Shown here: one piece after another, positions 1 through 6,618 of the stretch
Numbering within the stretch: the first letter of the stretch is position 1
How the letters are laid out: each line of letters opens with the position of its first letter
Source: Bacteroidota bacterium
Lineage (GTDB): Bacteria; Bacteroidota; Ignavibacteria; UBA10030; UBA6906
NCBI GenBank assembly: GCA_003541875.1
Contig: DPLS01000147.1
Coordinates: forward strand, 1-7,746
Reading direction: 5' to 3'
Length of the DNA: 7,746 nt
Notes under the pieces: model-generated
Databases searched by the model: none
Seen by the model: only the letters and a program-made list of their open reading frames with translations
What the model was told of the DNA's origin: nothing
Position numbers and translations under genes: made by a program

Positions 1-958
1 TTGAGAGGAATTCCGATTTGTTCTTCACTCGTGGCAATGACATTCGCAGGCCCAGTGCGTGCATGAGATGAAGAAGGCGGGCAAACTCCTTCGTACTCAG
101 CAACCCCATGTCTCGCGCAATCCTCGATTCAGCCACCAACCCCGCCGCAACTGCCTCACCATGTCGCAACCTATAACCGCTTACCGCTTCAAATGCGTGA
201 CCAAGGGTGTGGCCAAGATTCAATGTCTTCCTGAGGCCGGTTTCAAATTCATCTTTCTCGGCGACCGCGGCCTTCAGCCGAACCGAGCGCTCAATAACAT
301 TGCAGAGCGTTCTTCCGTTTCTCTTTCTGATCTGAGCGGCGTTCCTCTCAAGAAACTTGAAGAACGATGCATCAAGAGCGGCGGCAATCTTCACTACTTC
401 TGCCAGCCCGGACTTGTACTCACGCTCAGGTAGTGTCCGTAACAAAAGAGGATCGATGCAAACAGCGGATGGCTGGTGGAAGGCGCCAATCAGATTCTTC
501 CCCAGAGGATGGTCGATGCCCACTTTTCCTCCCACGCTGCTATCGACCTGAGCAAGAAGAGTCGTCGGAACCTGGATGTACGTGATTCCTCTCAGCACGG
601 TCGCAGCAACGTAGCCTGCAACGTCACCAACAACACCACCTCCGAGAGCAACGATAACACTGTCACGGCGGACGCCGCGCTCAAGCAACGCAGAATGGAG
701 AATGTTTACCACATCCGCATTCTTTGATTGCTCGCCGGAGGGGAAGTCGATGAGCCATGTGTCAATCCCTCGAAGCAACAACCCGCACAACAATCGCTGC
801 CCATAGAGCTTCCTCACATTCGTATCTGTGATAATGAAGACAGAAGAACCTTTCCAGTCGCGCGAGATGATCCTGGAAACCCTGGAGAACCATTCACTGA
901 CAATTTCTACTGGATAGGTTCGCTCGGAGCGCTTGGTTGACACCCAGATTGTCTTCAT
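1..958 (-). CDS. aroB: 3-dehydroquinate synthase (3' end cut by window edge)
   Basis: AroB converts DAHP to 3-dehydroquinate, the second step of the shikimate pathway to chorismate; it is a cytosolic NAD- and metal-dependent enzyme. I translated 319 codons by hand on the minus strand; about 30 to 40 C-terminal residues of a usual 350 to 360 lie beyond position 1. Family blocks appear in order: GEQSKN (75-80), the glycine-rich NAD-binding ALGGGVVGDVAGY (104-116), VPTTLLAQVDSSVGGKVG (130-147), GKNLIGAFHQP (153-163), GLAEVVK (184-190), NLGHTLGHAFE (247-257) and HGEAV (266-270). The expected metal ligands are E187, H250 and H266, with H254 also conserved; the 16-residue gap between the two histidine ligands matches the Aspergillus enzyme. 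The ATG start is fixed by an in-frame stop five codons upstream and a GAAGG ribosome site. It is transcribed away from the propeller gene. Nothing suggests inactivation. Confidence 0.95.
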   Translation of the reverse strand, partial: MKTIWVSTKRSERTYPVEIVSEWFSRVSRIISRDWKGSSVFIITDTNVRKLYGQRLLCGLLLRGIDTWLIDFPSGEQSKNADVVNILHSALLERGVRRDSVIVALGGGVVGDVAGYVAATVLRGITYIQVPTTLLAQVDSSVGGKVGIDHPLGKNLIGAFHQPSAVCIDPLLLRTLPEREYKSGLAEVVKIAAALDASFFKFLERNAAQIRKRNGRTLCNVIERSVRLKAAVAEKDEFETGLRKTLNLGHTLGHAFEAVSGYRLRHGEAVAAGLVAESRIARDMGLLSTKEFARLLHLMHALGLRMSLPRVKNKSEFLS

Positions 959-967
959 GTCATGATG

Positions 968-972
968 CCTTC
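968..972 (-). promoter_or_regulatory. aroB ribosome binding site
   Basis: On the minus strand GAAGG lies 9 nt before the aroB ATG (956-958). An in-frame TGA at 971-973 overlaps it, so no longer reading frame is possible and this site fixes the start. Confidence 0.6.
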
Positions 973-981
973 ATAATGAAT

Positions 982-1012
982 CCAATCTACACAATCGTCA
1001 TCTCCCACTCAA
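982..1012 (-). promoter_or_regulatory. candidate aroB promoter (TTG-N20-TAGATTGG)
   Basis: Reading the minus strand, TTG (1010-1012) is followed after exactly 20 bp by TAGATTGG (982-989). This resembles the Bacteroidota housekeeping promoter (-33 TTTG, -7 TAnnTTTG) with one mismatch in the -7 element. Transcription would begin near 975 and leave a short leader of about 17 nt that just contains the ribosome site. It was found by eye and there is no experimental support. Confidence 0.35.
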
Positions 1013-1029
1013 GCACGAGGGAGCCTTTC

Positions 1030-1060
1030 TTGGAAGTGCCTGTGCTTTTTCTTATCTTTC
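1030..1060 (+). promoter_or_regulatory. candidate promoter of the propeller protein gene (TTG-N20-TATCTTTC)
   Basis: TTG (1030-1032) and TATCTTTC (1053-1060) are separated by 20 bp, again matching TTTG / TAnnTTTG with one mismatch in the -7 element. Transcription would start near 1066, giving a leader of about 105 nt that contains the TGGCAA inverted repeats. Its -33 element lies 17 bp from that of the aroB promoter on the other strand, so the two would be back to back. Confidence 0.35.
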
Positions 1061-1070
1061 CGTCGTCATT

Positions 1071-1100
1071 TGGCAATTCTCTTGGATTGCCAGCTGGCAA
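1071..1100. repeat. TGGCAA half-site cluster with 14-bp perfect palindrome
   Basis: Three copies of TGGCAA lie within 30 bp: direct at 1071-1076, inverted (TTGCCA) at 1087-1092, and direct at 1095-1100. The last two form the perfect palindrome TTGCCAGCTGGCAA (1087-1100). The first two form a 7-bp inverted repeat, TGGCAAT/ATTGCCA, with an 8-nt loop. The central copy can pair with either neighbour but not both. The site lies between the candidate transcription start and the start codon of the propeller gene. It could be an operator for a dimeric regulator or a leader RNA structure; the sequence cannot decide. It is too far from the start codon (70 bp) to act by covering the ribosome site. Confidence 0.5.
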
Positions 1101-1161
1101 CGCCGTTCGCCGACCTGCTGGGTGCGGCACAAAAGAATTGTCCAAACACCTATCCTAACTC

Positions 1162-1166
1162 GGAGA
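1162..1166 (+). promoter_or_regulatory. ribosome binding site deciding the propeller gene start
   Basis: GGAGA ends 4 nt before the ATG at 1171. The alternative in-frame ATG at 1216 would give a more compact signal peptide but has no comparable site upstream, so 1171 is preferred. Confidence 0.6.
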
Positions 1167-1170
1167 AGCC

Positions 1171-4100
1171 ATGTCCGTCTCTCATCGGCTCCATTCCCCG
1201 TTCATTTGGCACATGCGGCAAACCTTCATCGCCCTATCAATATTGACCGCCATGGCATCTGGTCAGAAGCTCGACATGAGTAAGCTGGAGAACATGAAAG
1301 CTCGCAGCATCGGCCCAGCCGGCATGAGCGGTCGCGTCACGGCAATTGCTGTTGTGCGCAAGAACCCGGCTGTCATATACCTCGGCAGTGCATCGGGCGG
1401 ATTGTGGAAATCGGTGAGTGGCGGAGTGAAGTGGGATCCGATCTTTGATACGATGGCAGTGGCTTCAATCGGAGCGCTCGCGCTCGATCAAAACAATCCC
1501 GATGTCATCTGGGTTGGCACTGGCGAAGGCAATCCGCGCAATAGTCAGACAAGCGGGAATGGAATGTACAAATCGCTCGATGGCGGCCGCTCATGGACAC
1601 ATCTCGGACTCGACAAGACCCGCAATATACACCGCGTGATCCTCGACCCGACGAACTCTAGCATCGCCTACGCTGCGGCGATTGGAACAGCCTTCGGTGA
1701 AACACCAGAAAGAGGCGTGTACAAGACGACGGATGGCGGTACGACATGGCAGAGAGTTTTGTTTGTGGACGAGAGAACCGGCTGTGCGGAGTTGGTAATG
1801 GATCCTTCCAATCCAGACAAACTAATTGCCGCCATGTGGGAATACCGACGGTGGCCGTGGTTCTTCAAGTCGGGTGGCCCCGGCTCAGGATTGTACGCCA
1901 CATTCGACGGCGGCAAAACGTGGAAGAAGCGAACTGACGAAGATGGACTGCCGAAAGGCGAACTCGGTCGGATCGGCCTCGCGATTTCAGCGAGCTGCGC
2001 CGACCGCGTCTACGCGATGATCGAGTCAAAGAAGAACGCTCTTTATCGCTCCGATGACGGCGGCTTCAAGTGGAGGAAGATGAGCGACAGTAACAATGGA
2101 AACAGGCCGTTCTACTATCACGAAATCTACGTCGATCCTTCAAATGAGAACCGGGTGTACAGCCTATACTCAAGCGCAGTCGTAAGTGAGGATGGCGGAA
2201 AGACATTTGAAAACCTGATCGGGAGAATTCACGGCGACCACCACGCGTTCTACATTCATCCGGACAATCCGAATTTCCTGATAGATGGAAATGACGGCGG
2301 CGCTGCAATTTCCTATGACCGCGGCAAGACCTGGAGGTTCATCGCCAATCTTCCATTGGGTCAGTTCTATCATATCAACGTTGACATGCAGACACCATAC
2401 AGAGTGTACGGTGGCTTGCAGGATAATGGCTCATGGTGTGGACCCGCATACGCCTACCAATGGAGTCCAATTCGTAACTCGCAATGGGATAACGTTGGCT
2501 GGGGCGATGGTTTCGACGTCGTCCCGGACCGGAGCGATCCACGCTACTGCTATTCCATGTCTCAAGGCGGATATCTTAATCGCGTTGACATGCAGACCAG
2601 CGATAACCGTTACATCCGGCCAATTCATCCATCCAACATCCCACTCCGGTTCAATTGGAACGCTGGCATTTCCTCCGACCCGTTCAGTCCGACAACAATC
2701 TACTATGGCAGTCAATTCCTTCACAAGAGCACGAACCGGGGAGACACGTGGCAGATCATCTCGCCCGATCTCACAACCAACGACACGACGAAGCAGAAAC
2801 AGCTCGAAAGCGGCGGCCTCACGTATGATGTCACCGCGGCAGAGAACCATTGCACGATTATTGCAATCGCGCCAAGTCCTGTGCAACAAGAAGTACTCTG
2901 GGCTGGGACAGACGACGGCAATGTTCAAGTGACAACAAATGGCGGAACGACATGGACAAACGTCGTACGGAACATCAAGGGCGTTCCCGAAAGCACTTGG
3001 GTTCCACAAATTCAAGCATCGACCTATACCGCAGGCGAGGCGTTCGTTGTGTTCGACAATCACAGGCACAATGACTGGACACCGTACGTTTTCCGAACGG
3101 CAGACTTCGGAAAATCCTGGACTCGGTTGGTGAACGATAAAGATGTCTGGGGGTACGCACTTTCTGTCGTGCAAGACCCTGTTGAGCCGAAGCTGATCTT
3201 CGTTGGAACGGAGTTCGGACTCTACGTCAGCATAGATGCGGGAGAGAACTGGTCGAAGTGGAAGGCAGGGTATCCAACCGTGTCAACCATGGACCTTGCC
3301 ATTCAACCAAAAGAATCCGACCTCGTGATGGGAACATTTGGTCGCTCGGTGTATGTGCTGGACGATATTCGTCCGCTACGTGAGATTGCCCGCAGAGGCA
3401 CAACTGTTCTCGATCAGCCGGTTCATATCTTTGAAATCCCCGACGCCGCTCTCACGCGATTCAAAGGAATTGTTGGCGGAGGCTTTGGTCATGGCGATGG
3501 CGAGTTCTATGGAGAGAACAGACCCTACGGCGCACGGATTTCGTTTGTCATCAATCCACCGGACACATCCAAGGCAAAAGAATCGAAGGATGGCAAGAAG
3601 AAGGAGAGCGCAGCAAGAGATAGTGCCGCAGGATCGCCAGATAGCGTGAAGATTGAAGTGTTGAAGATTGATGGCGAACTCCTCCGCACTCTCAAGGTAG
3701 CTGTCAAGAAAGGAATGAACCGGACAACATGGAACTTGGATCGGAAGAGCGAGCGGATGCCCTCCCGTCCGAAGCCTGAATCTGGTGAGTCAGAACCCGG
3801 CGGGTGGGATGTCATGCCCGGAACCTACAGGGTTCGCCTCACATATCTCCAGCACATGGACTCGACCACCGTGACAGTGAAACCCGATCCCAGGCTCGCG
3901 TTCACCGAGCAAGAGATGACTGTCAACACGGCTTTCTTCGACACGCTGTATCGACGGGTACGTGTTGCCACAGATGCGGCCGACCGGCTGAGAGCCGCAA
4001 AGAAGACGATAGAGCAAATCGCCGGCATTGTCAAAGTTCGAGCCGACTCAAGTGCGAAGAAGGTAAAAGAGCTTGGCAATGCACTCCAGGATTCGATCAA

Positions 4101-4386
4101 GACATTGAATGAGATGATTGAGGACCGGGAAGTGCAGGGAATTCGTGGCGACCCCTCGTTGTTGGAAAGCAGGTTCAACATGGCAGCCTCGTACGCTGGC
4201 TCTTCATGGTATCCGCCCGGAGAAACGGAGCGAATCGCCCTTCACCAGGCTGTCGAGAGTCTGAAGAAACTCGCTGACTCAATCAACATATTCTTTGAGC
4301 GTGACTGGCCAAAATACAAAGATGCCGTGGACGAAGCGAAGATCACTTTTTTCGAGCCGTACGTTCCAATCAAGGTGGATGAATAG
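1171..4386 (+). CDS. exported sortilin/VPS10-like Asp-box beta-propeller protein, function unknown
   Basis: This is a large exported protein of the bacterial family annotated as sortilin (VPS10)-like, BNR-repeat or WD40/YVTN/BNR-like; no reaction is established for it. Residues 1-31 look like a Sec signal peptide with an extended N-region, hydrophobic core TFIALSILTAMA (18-29), and likely cleavage near ASG|Q (31/32). Eleven Asp-box motifs (S/T-x-D-x-G-x-T/S-W type) sit at 81, 135, 186, 244, 294, 339, 381, 520, 588, 643 and 687, consistent with one large or two smaller beta-propellers over about 45-735. Family-typical stretches include GGLQDNGSW (414-422), GWGDGFDV (443-450), ISPDLTTND (530-538) and LGTEFGLYVS-like VGTEFGLYVS (678-687). 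A Lys/Glu/Ser-rich linker (797-823) leads to an Ig-like beta domain (about 825-905), then a mostly helical C-terminus (910-1050). No membrane anchor, lipobox or type IX secretion tail is seen. GH74 xyloglucanases share the fold, but I see no basis for that activity. menG follows after 14 bp, so co-transcription is likely. Confidence 0.88.
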   Translation: MSVSHRLHSPFIWHMRQTFIALSILTAMASGQKLDMSKLENMKARSIGPAGMSGRVTAIAVVRKNPAVIYLGSASGGLWKSVSGGVKWDPIFDTMAVASIGALALDQNNPDVIWVGTGEGNPRNSQTSGNGMYKSLDGGRSWTHLGLDKTRNIHRVILDPTNSSIAYAAAIGTAFGETPERGVYKTTDGGTTWQRVLFVDERTGCAELVMDPSNPDKLIAAMWEYRRWPWFFKSGGPGSGLYATFDGGKTWKKRTDEDGLPKGELGRIGLAISASCADRVYAMIESKKNALYRSDDGGFKWRKMSDSNNGNRPFYYHEIYVDPSNENRVYSLYSSAVVSEDGGKTFENLIGRIHGDHHAFYIHPDNPNFLIDGNDGGAAISYDRGKTWRFIANLPLGQFYHINVDMQTPYRVYGGLQDNGSWCGPAYAYQWSPIRNSQWDNVGWGDGFDVVPDRSDPRYCYSMSQGGYLNRVDMQTSDNRYIRPIHPSNIPLRFNWNAGISSDPFSPTTIYYGSQFLHKSTNRGDTWQIISPDLTTNDTTKQKQLESGGLTYDVTAAENHCTIIAIAPSPVQQEVLWAGTDDGNVQVTTNGGTTWTNVVRNIKGVPESTWVPQIQASTYTAGEAFVVFDNHRHNDWTPYVFRTADFGKSWTRLVNDKDVWGYALSVVQDPVEPKLIFVGTEFGLYVSIDAGENWSKWKAGYPTVSTMDLAIQPKESDLVMGTFGRSVYVLDDIRPLREIARRGTTVLDQPVHIFEIPDAALTRFKGIVGGGFGHGDGEFYGENRPYGARISFVINPPDTSKAKESKDGKKKESAARDSAAGSPDSVKIEVLKIDGELLRTLKVAVKKGMNRTTWNLDRKSERMPSRPKPESGESEPGGWDVMPGTYRVRLTYLQHMDSTTVTVKPDPRLAFTEQEMTVNTAFFDTLYRRVRVATDAADRLRAAKKTIEQIAGIVKVRADSSAKKVKELGNALQDSIKTLNEMIEDREVQGIRGDPSLLESRFNMAASYAGSSWYPPGETERIALHQAVESLKKLADSINIFFERDWPKYKDAVDEAKITFFEPYVPIKVDE

Positions 4387-4400
4387 GCTCTGCACCCTCA

Positions 4401-5090
4401 ATGGATAAAGGCTACGTCCGTTCTCTGTTCGACTCAATAGCGTACCGCTATGACCTGCTCAATCATTTGTTGAGCGGCGGCATCGATTTCTATTGGCGGC
4501 GGCGGGCCATTGAACATCTCAAGAACCTTCAACCGAAACGCATTCTGGATGTAGCCACAGGAACTGCAGACTTCGCCATCGCAGCACTGCGTCTAAGGCC
4601 GGGCGAAGTGATTGGCGTGGATATCGCCGAAGAGATGTTGAAGGCGGGGCGTGCAAAGGTGAAGAAGAAGGGACTCGACTCACTCATCACGTTACAGACA
4701 GGCGAAGCAGAGAAACTCCAGTTTGAAGTTGGCCGCTTTGACGCTGCAATTGTGGCATTCGGGGCGAGAAACTTTGAGAATCTGGAACAAGGACTTTCCG
4801 AGATGCACCGCGTATTGCGCGCCGGAGGCAAAATTGTTGTGCTGGAGTTTTCGAGACCGAGCCACTTCCCTTTCAGGCAACTCTACTTCTTCTACTTCCG
4901 GAGAATCCTCCCATCGGTTGGGCGGATCGTATCCAAGAGTAACCATGCGTACACGTACCTGCCTGATACGGTGATGAAGTTCCCTGACGGAGATGACTTT
5001 CTTGAAGTGCTCGCGAAGACAGGCTTCTCAAACCTGTTGCAACAACGACTGACGTTTGGAATTGCAACAGTGTACGCGGGTGTCAAGTAG
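4401..5090 (+). CDS. ubiE: demethylmenaquinone methyltransferase (MenG/UbiE)
   Basis: MenG/UbiE is an S-adenosylmethionine-dependent C-methyltransferase acting on the quinone ring. Next to futalosine-pathway genes its likely substrate is demethylmenaquinone, so it would make the last step to menaquinone at the inner membrane face. The 229 residues match the usual family length. The N-terminal signature YDLLNHLLSGGIDFYWRR (17-34) is complete. SAM-binding motif I is ILDVATGTADFAI (48-60), the acidic loop is GVDIAEEML (72-80), AFGARNF is at 119-125, and the second family signature HRVLRAGGKIVVLEFSRP is at 136-153. AYTYLPDTVMKFPDG (183-197) is also typical. The start is the only sensible ATG, 14 bp after the propeller gene stop, but there is no clear ribosome site, so translation may be coupled to the upstream gene. 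Its stop lies 2 bp from the stop of convergent mgtE. A ubiquinone role is unlikely in this context but cannot be excluded. Confidence 0.93.
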   Translation: MDKGYVRSLFDSIAYRYDLLNHLLSGGIDFYWRRRAIEHLKNLQPKRILDVATGTADFAIAALRLRPGEVIGVDIAEEMLKAGRAKVKKKGLDSLITLQTGEAEKLQFEVGRFDAAIVAFGARNFENLEQGLSEMHRVLRAGGKIVVLEFSRPSHFPFRQLYFFYFRRILPSVGRIVSKSNHAYTYLPDTVMKFPDGDDFLEVLAKTGFSNLLQQRLTFGIATVYAGVK

Positions 5091-5092
5091 CA

Positions 5093-6472
5093 TTACAGCA
5101 ACGTCCCTGAGAGAATAACATACGCCACGCTGAAGTAGATCACGAGTCCCGTAACATCAACGAGCGTTGCCACAAACGGCGCCGATGACGTTGCCGGATC
5201 AGCGCCAAAACGCTTCAATACAAACGGCAGCATTGAGCCCGACAGCGTCCCCCACATCACCACACCGACCAAGCTTGTCCCAACAGTCAATGCGATGAGG
5301 ATCCAGTGAGGTCCGTAGAGATCCGAGAAGAGCGACCAGACGCTTATGCGCAGGAAACCAATTGCGCCAAGTATGGATCCGAGCATCAAGCCGGAAAGAA
5401 TTTCCCGTCGCATCACGAGCCACCAACGATTCAGCGTCACTTCGCCCAACGCCATCGCCCGGATGATCAACGTTGCCGCCTGTGAGCCGGAGTTGCCTCC
5501 GCTCGAAATAATCAGCGGGACGAACAACGCAAGCACAACCGCTCTCGCGATCTCCTTCTCGAAGAAGCCCATCGCTGTTGCGGTGAGCATTTCGCCGAGG
5601 AAGAGGATAACGAGCCAGCTTGCCCGCTTCTTCACCATGCGCGTCAGCGAGATTGTTGTGTAGGGTTCATCAAGAGCTTCCACACCGCCGAACTTCTGGA
5701 TATCCTCTGTGCTCTCCTGTTCCGCTACAGTGAGAACGTCATCCACAGTCACGATCCCGAGAAGATGTCCGCTGTCAGATACAACTGGAAGTGCGACGCG
5801 GCTGTATTTGGAGAAGGCGTTCACGGCCGTCTCTTGGTCGTCAGTGGGTTTGAGGGCGATAAAGTTCTCGTTCATCAAATCCGCAACGTTGCTGTCGAGG
5901 GGCGCCAGAAGTATCTCGCGGATCCGAATGTCGTCGATCAGAATCCCCTTCTCATCAACAACATAAATAACGTTGAGTGTCTCACTATCCCTACCATATT
6001 GCCGGACGTGATCAAGCACTTCCTTCACCGTCCATTGCGTTCCTACAGCGATATAGTCCGGAGTCATCAATCGCCCGACACTCTCTTCGGGATAGCCGAG
6101 AAGGCTTTGCGCGACCTTGCGTTCTTCTGGAGAAAGCAGCATGATCACATCCTTCACGACGGAACCCGGAAGTTCCTCAAGCAGAGCCGTTCGATCATCG
6201 GGTTGCATTTCGTTCAGGATCGTACCGACTTCTTCTTTGCCAAGAGCTTTGAGGAGAGCTTTCTGTGAATCCACATCGAGGAACGCAAAGGCTTCGGCAG
6301 CGATATCCTTTGGAAGAAGACGGAAGATGACAGCCTGGTCACGCTCGGGAAGGTCGCCGATCAGTTCGGCAAGGTCGGGTACAAGGAAGTCACTCAGCAA
6401 TTCCTTCAATGTAGCCACGTCTCGGGATTGAATGAGCGCTTCAAGCTCAGGAAGAATGGATTTGCCGATCAA
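5093..6472 (-). CDS. mgtE: magnesium transporter MgtE
   Basis: MgtE is a Mg2+-gated, Mg2+-selective channel of the inner membrane. Its 459 residues are close to the 450 of the Thermus protein. Domain order is standard: a helical superhelix N domain (about 5-130), CBS1 (131-195), CBS2 (196-256), a plug helix with the junction motif [17 protein letters not shown] (255-271), then five membrane segments at roughly 285-304, 308-330, 357-378, 390-412 and 428-457. The pore signature is complete: [13 protein letters not shown] (319-331) and the late acidic motif VDVTG (438-442), where D439 corresponds to the selectivity-filter aspartate. CBS1 has the variant segment [10 protein letters not shown] rather than the common GxxSLRDLL. 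The start is TTG at 6470-6472, forced by an in-frame TGA five codons upstream and supported by a GAGGA site 9 nt before it; no ATG gives the full N domain. Family members sense Mg2+ by the N and CBS domains; no Mg2+ riboswitch is visible upstream. Confidence 0.96.
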   Translation of the reverse strand: MIGKSILPELEALIQSRDVATLKELLSDFLVPDLAELIGDLPERDQAVIFRLLPKDIAAEAFAFLDVDSQKALLKALGKEEVGTILNEMQPDDRTALLEELPGSVVKDVIMLLSPEERKVAQSLLGYPEESVGRLMTPDYIAVGTQWTVKEVLDHVRQYGRDSETLNVIYVVDEKGILIDDIRIREILLAPLDSNVADLMNENFIALKPTDDQETAVNAFSKYSRVALPVVSDSGHLLGIVTVDDVLTVAEQESTEDIQKFGGVEALDEPYTTISLTRMVKKRASWLVILFLGEMLTATAMGFFEKEIARAVVLALFVPLIISSGGNSGSQAATLIIRAMALGEVTLNRWWLVMRREILSGLMLGSILGAIGFLRISVWSLFSDLYGPHWILIALTVGTSLVGVVMWGTLSGSMLPFVLKRFGADPATSSAPFVATLVDVTGLVIYFSVAYVILSGTLL

Positions 6473-6481
6473 GGAGAGTGT

Positions 6482-6486
6482 TCCTC
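6482..6486 (-). promoter_or_regulatory. mgtE ribosome binding site for a TTG start
   Basis: GAGGA on the minus strand ends 9 nt before the TTG codon at 6470-6472. An in-frame TGA at 6485-6487 overlaps it, so translation cannot begin further upstream. This site is the main reason for accepting a TTG start. Confidence 0.65.
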
Positions 6487-6506
6487 ACATTGGATGAAGG
6501 TCGTGC

Positions 6507-6537
6507 ACAACGTACTAACGAATGGGATTGAAATCAA
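6507..6537 (-). promoter_or_regulatory. candidate mgtE promoter (TTG-N20-TACGTTGT)
   Basis: On the minus strand TTG (6535-6537) is separated by 20 bp from TACGTTGT (6507-6514). The spacing equals that of the aroB and propeller gene candidates; the -7 element has two mismatches to TAnnTTTG. Transcription would start near 6500, leaving a leader of about 28 nt, too short for a riboswitch. Confidence 0.3.
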
Positions 6538-6547
6538 CGCGAAAGTG

Positions 6548-6578
6548 TTTTTCCTCCCACATTTTTTCAGTATCTTGG
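6548..6578 (+). promoter_or_regulatory. candidate mqnD promoter (TTT-N20-TATCTTGG)
   Basis: TATCTTGG (6571-6578) matches TAnnTTTG with one mismatch; 20 bp upstream is TTT (6548-6550) in a T-rich stretch rather than a true TTG. This is the weakest of the four candidates. Transcription would start near 6585, about 34 nt before the mqnD ATG. It would lie back to back with the mgtE promoter, with 10 bp between the -33 elements. Confidence 0.25.
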
Positions 6579-6618
6579 GGCGTCACTGTCGTATTCAACC
6601 ATCAACAACTCCATTCAC

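Noticed and set aside
59..940. Chain of short plus-strand open frames at the left end
   Set aside because: All are antisense to aroB, whose minus-strand translation carries every family motif.
2285..2932. 215-codon plus-strand frame overlapping the propeller gene
   Set aside because: Ser/Thr/Arg-rich low-complexity translation in an alternative frame of a well-supported gene, with no ribosome site or domain.
2431..3174. 247-codon open frame on the minus strand inside the propeller gene
   Set aside because: Its translation is Cys- and Arg-rich, matches no family I recognise, and lies antisense to a gene with clear Asp-box repeats; it is a shadow of that coding frame.
1171..4386. GH74 xyloglucanase or sialidase activity for the propeller protein
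   Set aside because: Asp-boxes mark the fold, not catalysis; I cannot point to the catalytic residues of either family, and the family-typical stretches match uncharacterised bacterial sortilin-like proteins.
4300..4386. Type IX secretion C-terminal domain on the propeller protein
   Set aside because: The end (EPYVPIKVDE) follows a helical region and lacks the beta-rich, Gly/Lys-ending pattern of such domains.
5765..6268. 167-codon plus-strand frame antisense to mgtE
   Set aside because: It sits opposite the conserved CBS and N domains of MgtE; its translation resembles no family and it has no start signal.
6473..6618. Mg2+ riboswitch (M-box) or ykoK-type leader before mgtE
   Set aside because: The whole spacer is 146 bp and shared with mqnD; no conserved M-box helices are seen, and the candidate start leaves a leader of about 28 nt.
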